DNA of 64,000 nt from Bradyrhizobium sp. KBS0727 (GTDB lineage: Bacteria; Pseudomonadota; Alphaproteobacteria; Rhizobiales; Xanthobacteraceae): NCBI RefSeq assembly GCF_005937885.2, contig NZ_CP042176.1:1545501-1609500 (forward strand), in the 5' to 3' direction. Under the pieces are notes generated by a model. It saw only the letters and a program-made list of their open reading frames with translations. It was not told the DNA's origin and made no database searches. The first letter of the stretch is position 1; every line of letters starts with the position of its first letter. This document shows, piece after piece, positions 55,858 through 64,000 of this stretch. The translations under genes were made by a program, and so were the position numbers.

Positions 55858-56673
55858 ATGTATGTATACAAGGTTATACAAACAGGAAAGGTCGAAGTTT
55901 CTCTCTTGGAGGCGGCTATTTCGGGATCCAGCACGATTGAGGATGACACGCTTCTGGCCTGGCCCGGCGGCGCCTCATCGCGGGCTGCCGGAGGGTTGGC
56001 CGAACAGGCCTATCGGGCCATCCGCAATGCGATCCAGGAGGGCCAGCTCGAAGCCGGCCAACGCGTTCCCGAACTTGAGCTTTGCTCCTGGCTGAAGGTC
56101 AGCCGCACGCCGATCCGCGAAGCCATGCGCCGTCTGCAATCCGACGGCATGCTGGTCCATGCGCCGGGTGGAGGGCTTTCGGTTGCGCAACACGACCTGC
56201 GCGCGGTCGCCGAACTCTATGATGTGCGCGAACGCCTCGAGGGTGCCGCGGCCGGGATGTCGGCGCGCTTTGCCGACGCGACCGAAATCCACATGCTGCA
56301 GGCGATGGTGGATACGCATCGTCAGTTGCCCGACGATCCCAAGGTCCATGCGCGGGAAAACACCATCTTCCACGAGCACATCTACCGCGCCGCCCATAAT
56401 CGTTTCCTGCTGAAGAGCCTGCAGGACCTGCATGATTCCGTCGTCCTGCTCGGCCGCACCACGTTCGCCGCACCGGGCCGTATCGCGGAAGCGCTCGGCG
56501 AACATCAGGCCATCGTTGCCGCCATCGCGCGGCGCGACGAGGCCGAGGCCGAGGAACTGGCCCGCCGTCACGTCCGGCGTGGCTACGAGCTTCGCCTTGC
56601 CGCCATGGCCGAGGCTGCGCGTGCCGGATCGCAAAATCGGGTCGATGGTCTGAAGGATCTGCCGCGCCGATAA
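55858..56673 (+). CDS. GntR/FCD-family transcriptional regulator
   Basis: About 271 aa if the ATG at 55858 is used; a later start (for example TTG 55906) is possible and would keep the repeat at 55862-55881 outside the gene. The winged HTH lies at GLAEQAYRAIRNAIQEGQLE to VSRTPIREAMRRLQSDGML. The C-terminal all-helical FCD domain includes LYDVRERLEGAAAGMSARF, NTIFHEHIYRAAHNRFLLK and EHQAIVAAIARRDEAEAEEL, with His residues that could bind a metal and a carboxylate ligand. It probably controls the divergent MmgE/PrpD gene and the transport operon that follows. Confidence 0.92.
   Translation: MYVYKVIQTGKVEVSLLEAAISGSSTIEDDTLLAWPGGASSRAAGGLAEQAYRAIRNAIQEGQLEAGQRVPELELCSWLKVSRTPIREAMRRLQSDGMLVHAPGGGLSVAQHDLRAVAELYDVRERLEGAAAGMSARFADATEIHMLQAMVDTHRQLPDDPKVHARENTIFHEHIYRAAHNRFLLKSLQDLHDSVVLLGRTTFAAPGRIAEALGEHQAIVAAIARRDEAEAEELARRHVRRGYELRLAAMAEAARAGSQNRVDGLKDLPRR
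55862..55881. promoter_or_regulatory. Candidate GntR operator, repeated TTGTATA
   Basis: On the - strand the site reads TTGTATAACC TTGTATACAT: two TTGTATA units ten bases apart, the second nearly palindromic around GTATAC. It lies in the short divergent region between the MmgE/PrpD and GntR starts. AT-rich GTATAC-type sites are common for FCD regulators. Confidence 0.5.
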
Positions 56674-56737
56674 AACAACAAGTCCCCGTCATCAAAACAA
56701 GACGCGGCCAAGCCGCGCAAAAACAGGGAAACTGCCT

Positions 56738-57805
56738 ATGACGAGAATCGGCGATCGCGACATCACGCGCCGTACTGCCCTTACAAGTCTCGGCGCCGCG
56801 CTGGCGCTCGGTGCCTTGGCGCCATCGCGTGCGATGGCCGCCGCCGAGGACTGGCCCGCGGTACAGGCCGCGGCATTGAAGGAAGGCAAGCTCAGCTTCT
56901 ATCACAACCTGCGCCCGCAAGGCGTCGAGCAGCTTCTCGTCGAATTCCGCAAGGCAAATCCCGGCATCCAGACCGAACAGATCCGGCTCGGCAGCGCGCC
57001 GCTGATCGAGCGCTTCTCGACCGAATTCAACGCCGGCCGCAACCTCGCCGACGTCATGCTGACCTTCCCCGATGACGCGATGTTCGCCGGTGTCGACAAG
57101 AGCGGCTGGGCCGCCGAATGGACGCCGCCGGAACTCGCCACGTACGACAAGGCTGTCAATCACGCCAACAAGATCTTCGCCGTCCACACCTCCCGCAACG
57201 TCATCATCTACAACAAGCAGCGGGTGAAGCCATCAGATGCGCCGAAGGAATGGACCGATCTCTGGGATCCGAAGTGGAAGGGCAAGGTCGCCATGGACCC
57301 GCCCTGGCGCTCGATCGCCGTGCAGGGTCTCGTCGCTTTCTGGGTCAAGAACGGTATCCCTGACGCGGCGCAGAAGCTGAAGGCCAACGACGTGCGGTTC
57401 TTCGAAGGATCGGCCGGCGTGTTCCAGGCTGTGCTGCGCGGCGACGTAATGGTGGCGACGCTGGCCGACCTGCCGCTCGAGCCTGGCCTCGAGGACGGCG
57501 CGCCGATCGGCTTCGTCTATCCGAAATCCGGCACCGCCACCAATAGCGGCTACGTCATGGTGAGCGGCCGCGCACCGCATCCCAACACCGGCAAGGTGTT
57601 CGTCAACTGGCTGATGAGCGCGCCGGGACAACTGGTGCTGCAGGAGCAGGGCGGTTTGCCGGTGACCAGACCGGGCGTGACGCCGACCAAGTTCATTCCA
57701 CCGACCTCGGCGCTGTCGAACGCGGTCGATTCGCTGACGATCGTCTCCGGGCCCGAGCAGAACAAGACCATCGACGTGTGGCGTGAAACCTTCGGCATTC
57801 GTTGA
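56738..57805 (+). CDS. ABC importer substrate-binding protein, Tat-type signal
   Basis: 355 aa. The N-terminus RRTALTSLGAALALGALAPS is a twin-arginine-like signal. The mature part belongs to the family 1 / FbpA-AfuA class of periplasmic binding proteins (EGKLSFYHNLRPQGVEQLLV; FNAGRNLADVMLTFPDDAMF; PKEWTDLWDPKWKGKVAMDP; GYVMVSGRAPHPNTGKVFVN). Members bind ferric iron, but also phosphonates and organic acids, so the ligand is uncertain. The gene follows the GntR gene by 64 bp and its 3' end lies 16 bp before the permease start. Confidence 0.9.
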   Translation: MTRIGDRDITRRTALTSLGAALALGALAPSRAMAAAEDWPAVQAAALKEGKLSFYHNLRPQGVEQLLVEFRKANPGIQTEQIRLGSAPLIERFSTEFNAGRNLADVMLTFPDDAMFAGVDKSGWAAEWTPPELATYDKAVNHANKIFAVHTSRNVIIYNKQRVKPSDAPKEWTDLWDPKWKGKVAMDPPWRSIAVQGLVAFWVKNGIPDAAQKLKANDVRFFEGSAGVFQAVLRGDVMVATLADLPLEPGLEDGAPIGFVYPKSGTATNSGYVMVSGRAPHPNTGKVFVNWLMSAPGQLVLQEQGGLPVTRPGVTPTKFIPPTSALSNAVDSLTIVSGPEQNKTIDVWRETFGIR

Positions 57806-57821
57806 AGCCCAGTTGAGACCT

Positions 57822-59588
57822 ATGTCGATCTTCGAGAGTTCACAGCTGGATCAGAGCGAGGAGCGCTTCGGGCTGGAAGCGTCCGCCGCGCGCGTGCGTC
57901 CTTCCGCCGTCAAGCGCGCAGCCGCCCATGACGGCGTCCTGACCGGGCTCTATGTCGTGGTGTTTGCGATCGTGGCGTTTCTCGCGCTGGTTCCGCTCGC
58001 GGCACTGGTGATCGGCAGCCTGCGCGACACCTCGCCCGGCATGCCGGGGCAGTGGACATTGGCGAACTGGGCCAACCTGGCTTCGCCCGGCGTCGTCGAG
58101 ACCTTGCTGACGACGCTTGAAGTCGCCGGCCTGAGCACCTTGTTCGCAATGATCATGGGCACCGCGCTCGCGCTGGTGATCCATCGCACGGATTTCCGCT
58201 GGCCCAACACCATGACGGGACTGCTGGGGCTCAGCTTCTATTTCCCGTCCTTCATCCTGGCGATGGCCTGGATCGTCATCGGCTCGCCCGGCGGCGTCAT
58301 CAACGATCTCTTGCGCTTGCTCGATATCGAATCCGTCTCGGTCGATATTTACAGCGCCGGCGGCATCATCTTCGTCATGATTCTGCATCAGGTGCCGTTC
58401 GTCTATCTGACGATCCGCGGGCCGATCATGGGCATGGATCCGAGCTACGAGGAGGCCGCCCGCACCGCGGGCGCATCGCCGTGGCGGATGCTGCGCAGCG
58501 TCACGCTGCCGATGCTGTCCTATGCGCTCGCCTCCAGCGCCTTGCTGTGCCTGGTGCTGACGCTGGAGCAGTTCGGCATCCCCGTGCTGATCGGCGTTCC
58601 CGGCCACGTCACGGTTCTTGCCACCCAGATCTATCTGTTGTGCCGGTTTCCACCGACGGCCTATGGGCTCGCGGCCGCCATCGGCCTGACGCTCGCGGCC
58701 ATTACCGGCATTGCCATCCTGCTGCAGCGGCGGCTGGCGCGCGGCGGACGCTCGGTGGTGACGACGGGCAAGGCCGGCAAGATCACGCCGATCCCGCTCG
58801 GCGCCTGGCGCTGGCCGGTGAACCTGCTGTGCGGTTTCTACATCGCGGTCAGCCTGGTGCTGCCCGGCTTGATCCTGCTCTACACGTCGCTGATCAAGTT
58901 CTTTACCGCCAATCCGTTCGACGCCGCCTTCACCTTCCGCAACTATCTCTATGTCTGGAATTCCGAAGAGACGCAGCAGGCGATCGTCAACACCGTGATC
59001 GTCTCCGGCGGCGGCGCGCTGGTCGGCGTCGTGCTCGGCATCGCCTGCAGCTATTTCACCGTGCGGCTGCGCCCGACCGGATATCGCGCGCTCGATGCGC
59101 TGGTCATGCTTCCGTTCGGCGTACCCGGCATCGTGCTCGGCCTCGGCCTGTTATGGGCCTACGCCTATCTGCCGCTACCGCTCTACGGCACGCTGACCCT
59201 GATCGTACTGGCCTATGTCACGCGCTTTCTGCCCTATGCGACGGAAACGTCCGGCGCCCGCTTCGTGCAGCTCGATCGCAGCCTCGAGGAAGCGGCCTGG
59301 ACCGCGGGCGCCAGCCGGATTTCCGGCGTCTGGCGCATCCTGATGCCGCTCAGCCTGCCGTCGCTGCAGAGCAGCTATTTCCTGCTGTTCATGGCGTTCT
59401 TCCGCGAAATCTCCGCCACGATCCTGATCTTCACCGCCTCGACCTCGGTGCTGTCGGTTTCGATCTGGTCGTCGTTCGAGCAGGCCAATTGGGGCCTGGC
59501 GAGCGCGCTCTCGATTCTCGCCATGATCTTGATGGTCGCCATGATGTCCCTGCTGCTTTGGGCCATGCCCGGCGCCCGCAGGCGATAG
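57822..59588 (+). CDS. ABC importer permease, fused double module (FbpB type)
   Basis: 588 aa from ATG 57822; the frame extends 13 codons upstream over the preceding stop region. There are two membrane modules of about six helices each, both with the EAA loop: SYEEAARTAGASPWRMLRSV and SLEEAAWTAGASRISGVWRI. Fused double permeases of this kind form the channel of FbpABC/PotABC-like importers. It sits between the binding-protein and ATPase genes. Confidence 0.93.
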   Translation: MSIFESSQLDQSEERFGLEASAARVRPSAVKRAAAHDGVLTGLYVVVFAIVAFLALVPLAALVIGSLRDTSPGMPGQWTLANWANLASPGVVETLLTTLEVAGLSTLFAMIMGTALALVIHRTDFRWPNTMTGLLGLSFYFPSFILAMAWIVIGSPGGVINDLLRLLDIESVSVDIYSAGGIIFVMILHQVPFVYLTIRGPIMGMDPSYEEAARTAGASPWRMLRSVTLPMLSYALASSALLCLVLTLEQFGIPVLIGVPGHVTVLATQIYLLCRFPPTAYGLAAAIGLTLAAITGIAILLQRRLARGGRSVVTTGKAGKITPIPLGAWRWPVNLLCGFYIAVSLVLPGLILLYTSLIKFFTANPFDAAFTFRNYLYVWNSEETQQAIVNTVIVSGGGALVGVVLGIACSYFTVRLRPTGYRALDALVMLPFGVPGIVLGLGLLWAYAYLPLPLYGTLTLIVLAYVTRFLPYATETSGARFVQLDRSLEEAAWTAGASRISGVWRILMPLSLPSLQSSYFLLFMAFFREISATILIFTASTSVLSVSIWSSFEQANWGLASALSILAMILMVAMMSLLLWAMPGARRR

Positions 59589-59607
59589 AGCAAAGGAACC
59601 ATCAGCG

Positions 59608-60702
59608 ATGGGTATCGCCGTAAGTAACCTCGTCAAATCCTATGGCGCCTTCACCGTGATCCACGCGATATCGTTCGATGTCGCCGACGGCGAGTTCGTC
59701 ACGCTGCTCGGTCCTTCCGGCTGCGGCAAGACCACCACGTTGCGATGCATCGCGGGCCTGGAAACCCCGACCGGCGGCAGCATTGCGATCAACGGCGAGA
59801 CGGTTTCCGATCCTGCCACCAACCTGTTCGTGCCCCCGCATGAGCGCGATCTCGGCATGGTGTTCCAGTCCTATGCGGTCTGGCCGCATTTGACGGTTGC
59901 AGAGAACGTCGCGTTTCCGCTCACGGTGAAGGGTGAGCGCGACGTCGCCGCCGGCGTCAACTGGGCGCTCGACATCGTGGGCATGGGCAAGCTCGCCAAG
60001 CGACGCCCTTCCGAATTGTCCGGCGGCCAGCAGCAGCGCGTGGCGCTGGCGCGGGCGATCGCGGCGCGTCCCCGATTGCTATTGTTCGATGAGCCGCTGT
60101 CAAACCTCGACGCCCGCTTGCGCGATCGCACCCGGCTCGAGATCAGCCGGATCCAGCGCGAACTGAAAGTGCCTGCGCTCTACGTGACGCACGACCAGAC
60201 CGAAGCGCTGTCGATGTCCGACCGCATCATCGTGATGGAGACCGGCCGGATCGTGCAGGAAGGAACGCCGCGCGACCTGTACCAGCAGCCGGTCAACCGC
60301 TTCGTTGCCGATTTCATCGGCAACGCCAATTTCCTGCATGTGCAGCGCGTCGGCCGCGTGTGGCAACTGGAAAACGGCTCGCCGGTCGAGGTCGATCCGG
60401 CGACCGACCGCGACGATGGCCGTTCCAAGATCGCCCTGCTGCGTCCCGAGGCGATCCGGCTCGACCAAAGTTCGGCGCAGGCCGTTGCCGGGCAAAACCG
60501 GCTGACCGGCCGCGTTATCGGCGGCATGTATCTCGGTCCGCATGTCGAATACATCGTCGAGGTCGGCGCCGACCGCCTGCGCGCCTATTCGCGCAGCGCG
60601 CTCGCGCCGGGCAGCCCCGCGATTCTTTCGTTCGATGCCCGCGACTGCCGGCTCGTCGACGATATGGCTCACACGGAAGCGAGGCCGCATCATGCTGGAT
60701 AA
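59608..60702 (+). CDS. ABC importer ATPase (FbpC/PotA type)
   Basis: 364 aa, 19 bp after the permease gene with AAAGGAACC upstream. Walker A GPSGCGKTTTLRC, signature LSGGQQQRVALARAI, Walker B LLLFDEPLSNLD and H-loop YVTHDQTEALSMSDR are all intact. A C-terminal TOBE-like regulatory domain (residues about 240-345) follows. It energises the importer. Its last 11 bases overlap the start of the MmgE/PrpD gene at 60692. Confidence 0.95.
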   Translation: MGIAVSNLVKSYGAFTVIHAISFDVADGEFVTLLGPSGCGKTTTLRCIAGLETPTGGSIAINGETVSDPATNLFVPPHERDLGMVFQSYAVWPHLTVAENVAFPLTVKGERDVAAGVNWALDIVGMGKLAKRRPSELSGGQQQRVALARAIAARPRLLLFDEPLSNLDARLRDRTRLEISRIQRELKVPALYVTHDQTEALSMSDRIIVMETGRIVQEGTPRDLYQQPVNRFVADFIGNANFLHVQRVGRVWQLENGSPVEVDPATDRDDGRSKIALLRPEAIRLDQSSAQAVAGQNRLTGRVIGGMYLGPHVEYIVEVGADRLRAYSRSALAPGSPAILSFDARDCRLVDDMAHTEARPHHAG

Positions 60703-62101
60703 AACCTCCGCAGCCGCCGTAGTCACCAAGCCCGCTCAACGCCTGGCCGAATTTGCTGCCGGCTTGAAGTTCGAAAATATCCCGGCACCGGTGCTGCACC
60801 GCGCCAAGCTCCTGATCCTCGACGCGCTGGGCTGCGGCCTTGCATCCAACGCCTATGACTTTGCCGATGTCGCGGTCGCCGGCGCCACGGCGCTGGGCGG
60901 CGAGGGGACCTGCAGCGTGATCGGCCGCGATGTCCGCCTGCCGGTGCGCGACGCAGCGCTCGCGAACGGCATGCTGATCCACGGCCTCGACTTCGACGAC
61001 ACCCATCTCAACAGCATCATTCACGCCACCGCGGCCTGTCTTCCCTGCGCGCTGAGCTTCGGCGAATCCCGCGACATCGACGGCAAGGCAATGCTGGTCG
61101 CCTACGCCGCCGGAATGGAGACCGCGATCCGCGTCGGGGCGGCGGTCAAGGGCGGCTTCCACCATGCGGGCTTTCATGCCACCGGCCTCGTCGCCCATTT
61201 CAGTTCGGCCGTGGTGGCCGCGCGCATCCTTGGACTGTCCGCGGAAGGCATCGTCGCCGCGCAAGGCATTGCCGCCAGCACGGCTTCGGGCGTCCAGGTC
61301 TTCCTTGAGGAGGGTGCCTGGACCAAGCGCATGCATCCGGGCTGGGCCGCAGTCGCCGGAATTACCGCCGCCGTTCTTGCGCAAAAAGGCTTCAAGGCCC
61401 CGACGCGTCCCTATGAAGGCCGCTTCGGTTTCTTCGATACGCATATTCAGCATCCGCCGGCGCCGATCGACCTCAACGCCGAACTCGCCAGTCTCGGCGA
61501 CGTCTGGGAACTGGCCCAGACGGCGATCAAGCCCTATCCGGTCTGCCATTTCATCCATGGCTGCGCGGATGCCGCGATCGAACTGCATGCCGAAATCAAG
61601 CCTGCCGATATCGCCAGCGTCGAAGCGTACCTGCCACGCGACACCATGCCGATCATCGCTGAGCCCGCCGCCGCCAAGACCCGGCCGACCAATGAATATG
61701 AGGCGAAGTTCAGCGCCCAGTTCGTGGTGGCAACCTGCCTCATCAAGGGGGCGTTCGGCCTCGCCGACCTGATGCCGGCCGCATTGGCCGATCCGGTGGT
61801 GTTGGATCTGACGCAGCGCGTCACCTGCGCCATCGATCCCGACTCGGCCTTCCCGACCTATTTCTCCGGCGGCGTCCGCGTGACGCTGAAGGACGGCCGC
61901 AGCCTCTTCAAGCACATCCGCATCAACGCCGGCGCCGGCGAGCGTGCGCTGGACGAAGCCGCGGTCTCGAAGAAATTTCTCGCCTCTGCCGCCCTGTCGA
62001 TCCCGTTGCATCAGGCCGAACGCATTCGCGAAGCCGTGCTGAAGCTCGAAACCCATTCCGTCACCGAGATCGCGGCCTTGCTGCGATCCACAACAAACTG
62101 A
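60692..62101 (+). CDS. MmgE/PrpD-family protein (second copy)
   Basis: 469 aa from ATG 60692, which overlaps the ATPase stop by 11 bases; a longer frame to 60542 lies inside the ATPase gene. Family motifs: LLILDALGCGLASNAYDFAD, LIHGLDFDDTHLNSIIHATA, GFHATGLVAHFSSAVVAARI and IKPYPVCHFIHGCADAAIEL. The LDFDDTH motif contributes active-site residues in characterised family members such as cis-aconitate decarboxylase. It probably acts on the imported acid; the reaction cannot be read from the sequence. Confidence 0.92.
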   Translation: MLDKTSAAAVVTKPAQRLAEFAAGLKFENIPAPVLHRAKLLILDALGCGLASNAYDFADVAVAGATALGGEGTCSVIGRDVRLPVRDAALANGMLIHGLDFDDTHLNSIIHATAACLPCALSFGESRDIDGKAMLVAYAAGMETAIRVGAAVKGGFHHAGFHATGLVAHFSSAVVAARILGLSAEGIVAAQGIAASTASGVQVFLEEGAWTKRMHPGWAAVAGITAAVLAQKGFKAPTRPYEGRFGFFDTHIQHPPAPIDLNAELASLGDVWELAQTAIKPYPVCHFIHGCADAAIELHAEIKPADIASVEAYLPRDTMPIIAEPAAAKTRPTNEYEAKFSAQFVVATCLIKGAFGLADLMPAALADPVVLDLTQRVTCAIDPDSAFPTYFSGGVRVTLKDGRSLFKHIRINAGAGERALDEAAVSKKFLASAALSIPLHQAERIREAVLKLETHSVTEIAALLRSTTN

Positions 62102-62121
62102 TCAATCAGGAGAGCGAAGTT

Positions 62122-63606
62122 ATGAGTACGTATGACGTCATCGTGGTCGGCGCCGGCAACGCTGCATTGGCTGCCGCCGTTTCCGCCAAGGAGAATGGTG
62201 CCGAGCGCGTCGTGGTGATCGAGAAGGCGCCGCGGGAGATGCGCGGCGGCAACACCCATTGGAGCGGTGGCGTGCTGCGCTTTGCGTTCGACGATCCCCG
62301 CGAGATCGGTGAGCTGCTGCCAGACGTCGAAGAGGAGTTCGAGAATTTCTACGACGGCATCTCGCCTTATCCGAAGGAAGACTTTCACGGCGACCTGATG
62401 CGCGTCACCAGCGGACGCACCGATCCGGTGCTGTCGAAATTGCTGGTCCACAATTCCTTTGACACCGTGAAGTGGATGAAGAAGGTCGGCGGCATCAAGA
62501 TGGAGCCGGCGATCACACTGTCTGCGGTCAAGAAGGACAACGTCATGGTGTGGGCGCGCGGCCTCGTTGTGCGTGCCGAGCATGAGGGCGTTGGCCTGTC
62601 GCGGAGCTGGTTCGCCACCGCCGAGCGGCTCGGCATCGAAATTCGCTACGGCACCGCGGCGGTCGAACTGTTGATCGGAGACGACGGCAGGGTCAACGGC
62701 GTCAAGGTGCGCGACGACGACGGCATGTCGGTGCTGAACGCCCGTTCGATCGTTCTTGGCTGCGGCGGCTTCGAAGCCAATGTGCAGATGCGCACCCAGC
62801 ATATCGGCCCGCTGGTCGGCGCGGCCAAGGTGCGGGGAACACCGCACAATCAGGGCGACGGCCTGCGGATGGCGATGAACGTCGGCGCCATGCCATGGGG
62901 ACAGTGGAGCGGTTGCCACGCCACGCCGATCAGTGCGGACTGGGGCGAGTTTGCGCCGCGCGAGCTCACCGATCGCAGTAATCGTCTGAGCTACGTCTAT
63001 GGCATCATGCTCAACCGCAAGGGCAAGCGCTTTGTCGACGAGGGCGAGGACGGCGCGCTGTTCACCTATGCCAAGTTCGGCCGCGCGATCTTGGCCGAAC
63101 CCGGCGCCAAGGCCTGGCAGATCTTCGACTCGCGGGTGATCCATCTGCTCGAGCCGCGTTACCAGACCAGCAAGCCGATTACGGCGAACACGCTGGAAGA
63201 CCTCATCGAACAGCTCGACTTCGACGACAAGGCGCAGGCTTTGAAGACCGTCGACGAATACAATGCCCACGCCCGTGAGATGGACGACGGCTTCGATCCG
63301 ACCAAGAAGGACGGCCTGTCCAGCAAGGGGCTCGATCTCGAAAAAACCAACTGGGCGCTTCGCGTCGCCAAGCCGCCGTTCTATGCCTACAGCGCCACCG
63401 GCGGCATCACCTTCACGTTCGGCGGGTTGAAGGTGAACGAAACCGCGCAGGTGATCGGTACCGACTGGAGGCCGATCAAGGGGCTTTTCTGCTGCGGCGA
63501 AATGGTCGGCGGCCTGTTCTACGACAACTATCCGGCTGGTACCGGGCTGGTCTCGGGGGCGACGTTCGGGCGGATTGCCGGACGTAGCGCGGCCGCGGCC
63601 GATTAA
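62122..63606 (+). CDS. TcuA-like FAD-dependent dehydrogenase
   Basis: 494 aa, 20 bp after the preceding gene with AGGAGAG upstream. FAD-binding Rossmann motif VIVVGAGNAALAAAVSA, then GGNTHWSGGVLRFAFDD, and the C-terminal FAD motif EMVGGLFYDNYPAGTGLVSG. The family holds fumarate-reductase-like flavoproteins; the closest described member I recall is tricarballylate dehydrogenase TcuA, which makes cis-aconitate. TcuA needs TcuB for re-oxidation, and no tcuB follows here in the window. The exact substrate is inferred from family only. Confidence 0.88.
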   Translation: MSTYDVIVVGAGNAALAAAVSAKENGAERVVVIEKAPREMRGGNTHWSGGVLRFAFDDPREIGELLPDVEEEFENFYDGISPYPKEDFHGDLMRVTSGRTDPVLSKLLVHNSFDTVKWMKKVGGIKMEPAITLSAVKKDNVMVWARGLVVRAEHEGVGLSRSWFATAERLGIEIRYGTAAVELLIGDDGRVNGVKVRDDDGMSVLNARSIVLGCGGFEANVQMRTQHIGPLVGAAKVRGTPHNQGDGLRMAMNVGAMPWGQWSGCHATPISADWGEFAPRELTDRSNRLSYVYGIMLNRKGKRFVDEGEDGALFTYAKFGRAILAEPGAKAWQIFDSRVIHLLEPRYQTSKPITANTLEDLIEQLDFDDKAQALKTVDEYNAHAREMDDGFDPTKKDGLSSKGLDLEKTNWALRVAKPPFYAYSATGGITFTFGGLKVNETAQVIGTDWRPIKGLFCCGEMVGGLFYDNYPAGTGLVSGATFGRIAGRSAAAAD

Positions 63607-63630
63607 GAGCGTACGAACGGGAGAAGCAAC

Positions 63631-64000
63631 ATGAGCGACGTATCTTTGGCATCGGTGAAAGCAAACCCTGCAACACTGCTAGGCGGTTCTTCCGGTATCA
63701 CGCTGCTTCAGAACCTGGCGCAGCATGTTCTCGCCTTTGACAAGCGTCAGCTCACCAAGGGCGCGGTCGCGCAAGCGCGGACGTGTATCCTCGATGCGAT
63801 CGGCGTAACCTTGGCGGGATATCCGGAACCCTGCACGCAGATCCTGCTGAAAACCCCGGGCGTAGCGACAGCGCCGGGGCCTTCGCTGATCTTCGGCTCG
63901 GCGCGGCGCACCAGCGCGCTGGATGCCGGGCTGATCAACGGCGCCGCGTCGCATGCGCTCGATTTCGACGATTTCAGCGGCATCATGGGCGGCCATCATT
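63631..64000 (+). CDS. MmgE/PrpD-family protein (third copy), 3' end cut by window edge
   Basis: The ATG at 63631 has CGGGAGA upstream and lies 24 bp after the TcuA-like gene. The frame is open to the end of the window (about 123 codons). It reads LLQNLAQHVLAFDKRQLTKG, ARTCILDAIGVTLAGYPEPC, and NGAASHALDFDDFSGIMGGH, the N-terminal half of an MmgE/PrpD protein with the LDFDD motif. The sequence differs clearly from the other two copies. Confidence 0.9.
   Translation, partial: MSDVSLASVKANPATLLGGSSGITLLQNLAQHVLAFDKRQLTKGAVAQARTCILDAIGVTLAGYPEPCTQILLKTPGVATAPGPSLIFGSARRTSALDAGLINGAASHALDFDDFSGIMGGHH

Noticed and set aside
60515..62056. Antisense open frame of 513 codons opposite the second MmgE/PrpD gene
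   Set aside because: GC-rich codon bias leaves the opposite frame free of stops. The + strand gene has clear family motifs.

Overview
The window looks like chromosomal DNA of a Bradyrhizobium-type alphaproteobacterium (Hyphomicrobiales). This rests on GC-rich coding sequence, a Caulobacter/rhizobial-style Tad pilus locus, an IS66 element, several small secreted proteins of a rhizobial kind and a transglutaminase-like cysteine protease next to a type I secretion system. The taxonomic call is inference from gene content. No rRNA, tRNA or CRISPR array was seen.

Region 1 (1-9.9 kb) is a Tad/Flp pilus locus on the + strand. A cpaE cut by the left edge is followed by cpaF, tadB and tadC, most joined by ATGA overlaps, then three TadE/TadG-type minor pilin genes. 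After a 448-bp gap come the secretin cpaC, a small lipoprotein and a TPR lipoprotein (tadD-like). Region 2 (10.1-12.6 kb) is an IS66-family element with recognisable ends and a perfect 8-bp target duplication; its tnpC carries one stop and two frameshifts. Region 3 (12.8-21.6 kb) is accessory: a polytopic membrane protein, a frameshifted ClpP-like periplasmic gene, three unknown genes in a row (the last frameshifted), two convergent single-TM coiled-coil proteins and small secreted proteins.

Region 4 (22.3-51.3 kb) is the most striking. It holds two giant repetitive secreted proteins: 2722 aa with a FecR-like head and six 109-aa repeats, and 3567 aa with fifteen near-identical 169-aa repeats and a C-terminal RTX block. 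Convergent to them lie genes for a BTLCP (LapG-type) protease, an HlyD-family adaptor, a type I ABC exporter with a C39-like domain lacking the catalytic Cys, and a TolC-like outer-membrane protein with a long C-terminal extension. Together these resemble a Lap-type adhesin secretion and release system. No LapD-type c-di-GMP receptor is in the window. Small secreted proteins, including a tandem DUF3617-like pair, sit between the two giants.

Region 5 (52-54.3 kb) holds small or poorly known genes. Region 6 (54.4-64 kb) is a catabolic and transport cluster. A GntR/FCD regulator is divergent from one MmgE/PrpD gene and is followed by an ABC importer (Tat-type binding protein, fused double permease, ATPase), a second MmgE/PrpD gene, a TcuA-like flavoprotein and a third MmgE/PrpD gene cut by the right edge. 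It probably imports and degrades a polycarboxylate, but the substrate cannot be read from the sequence.
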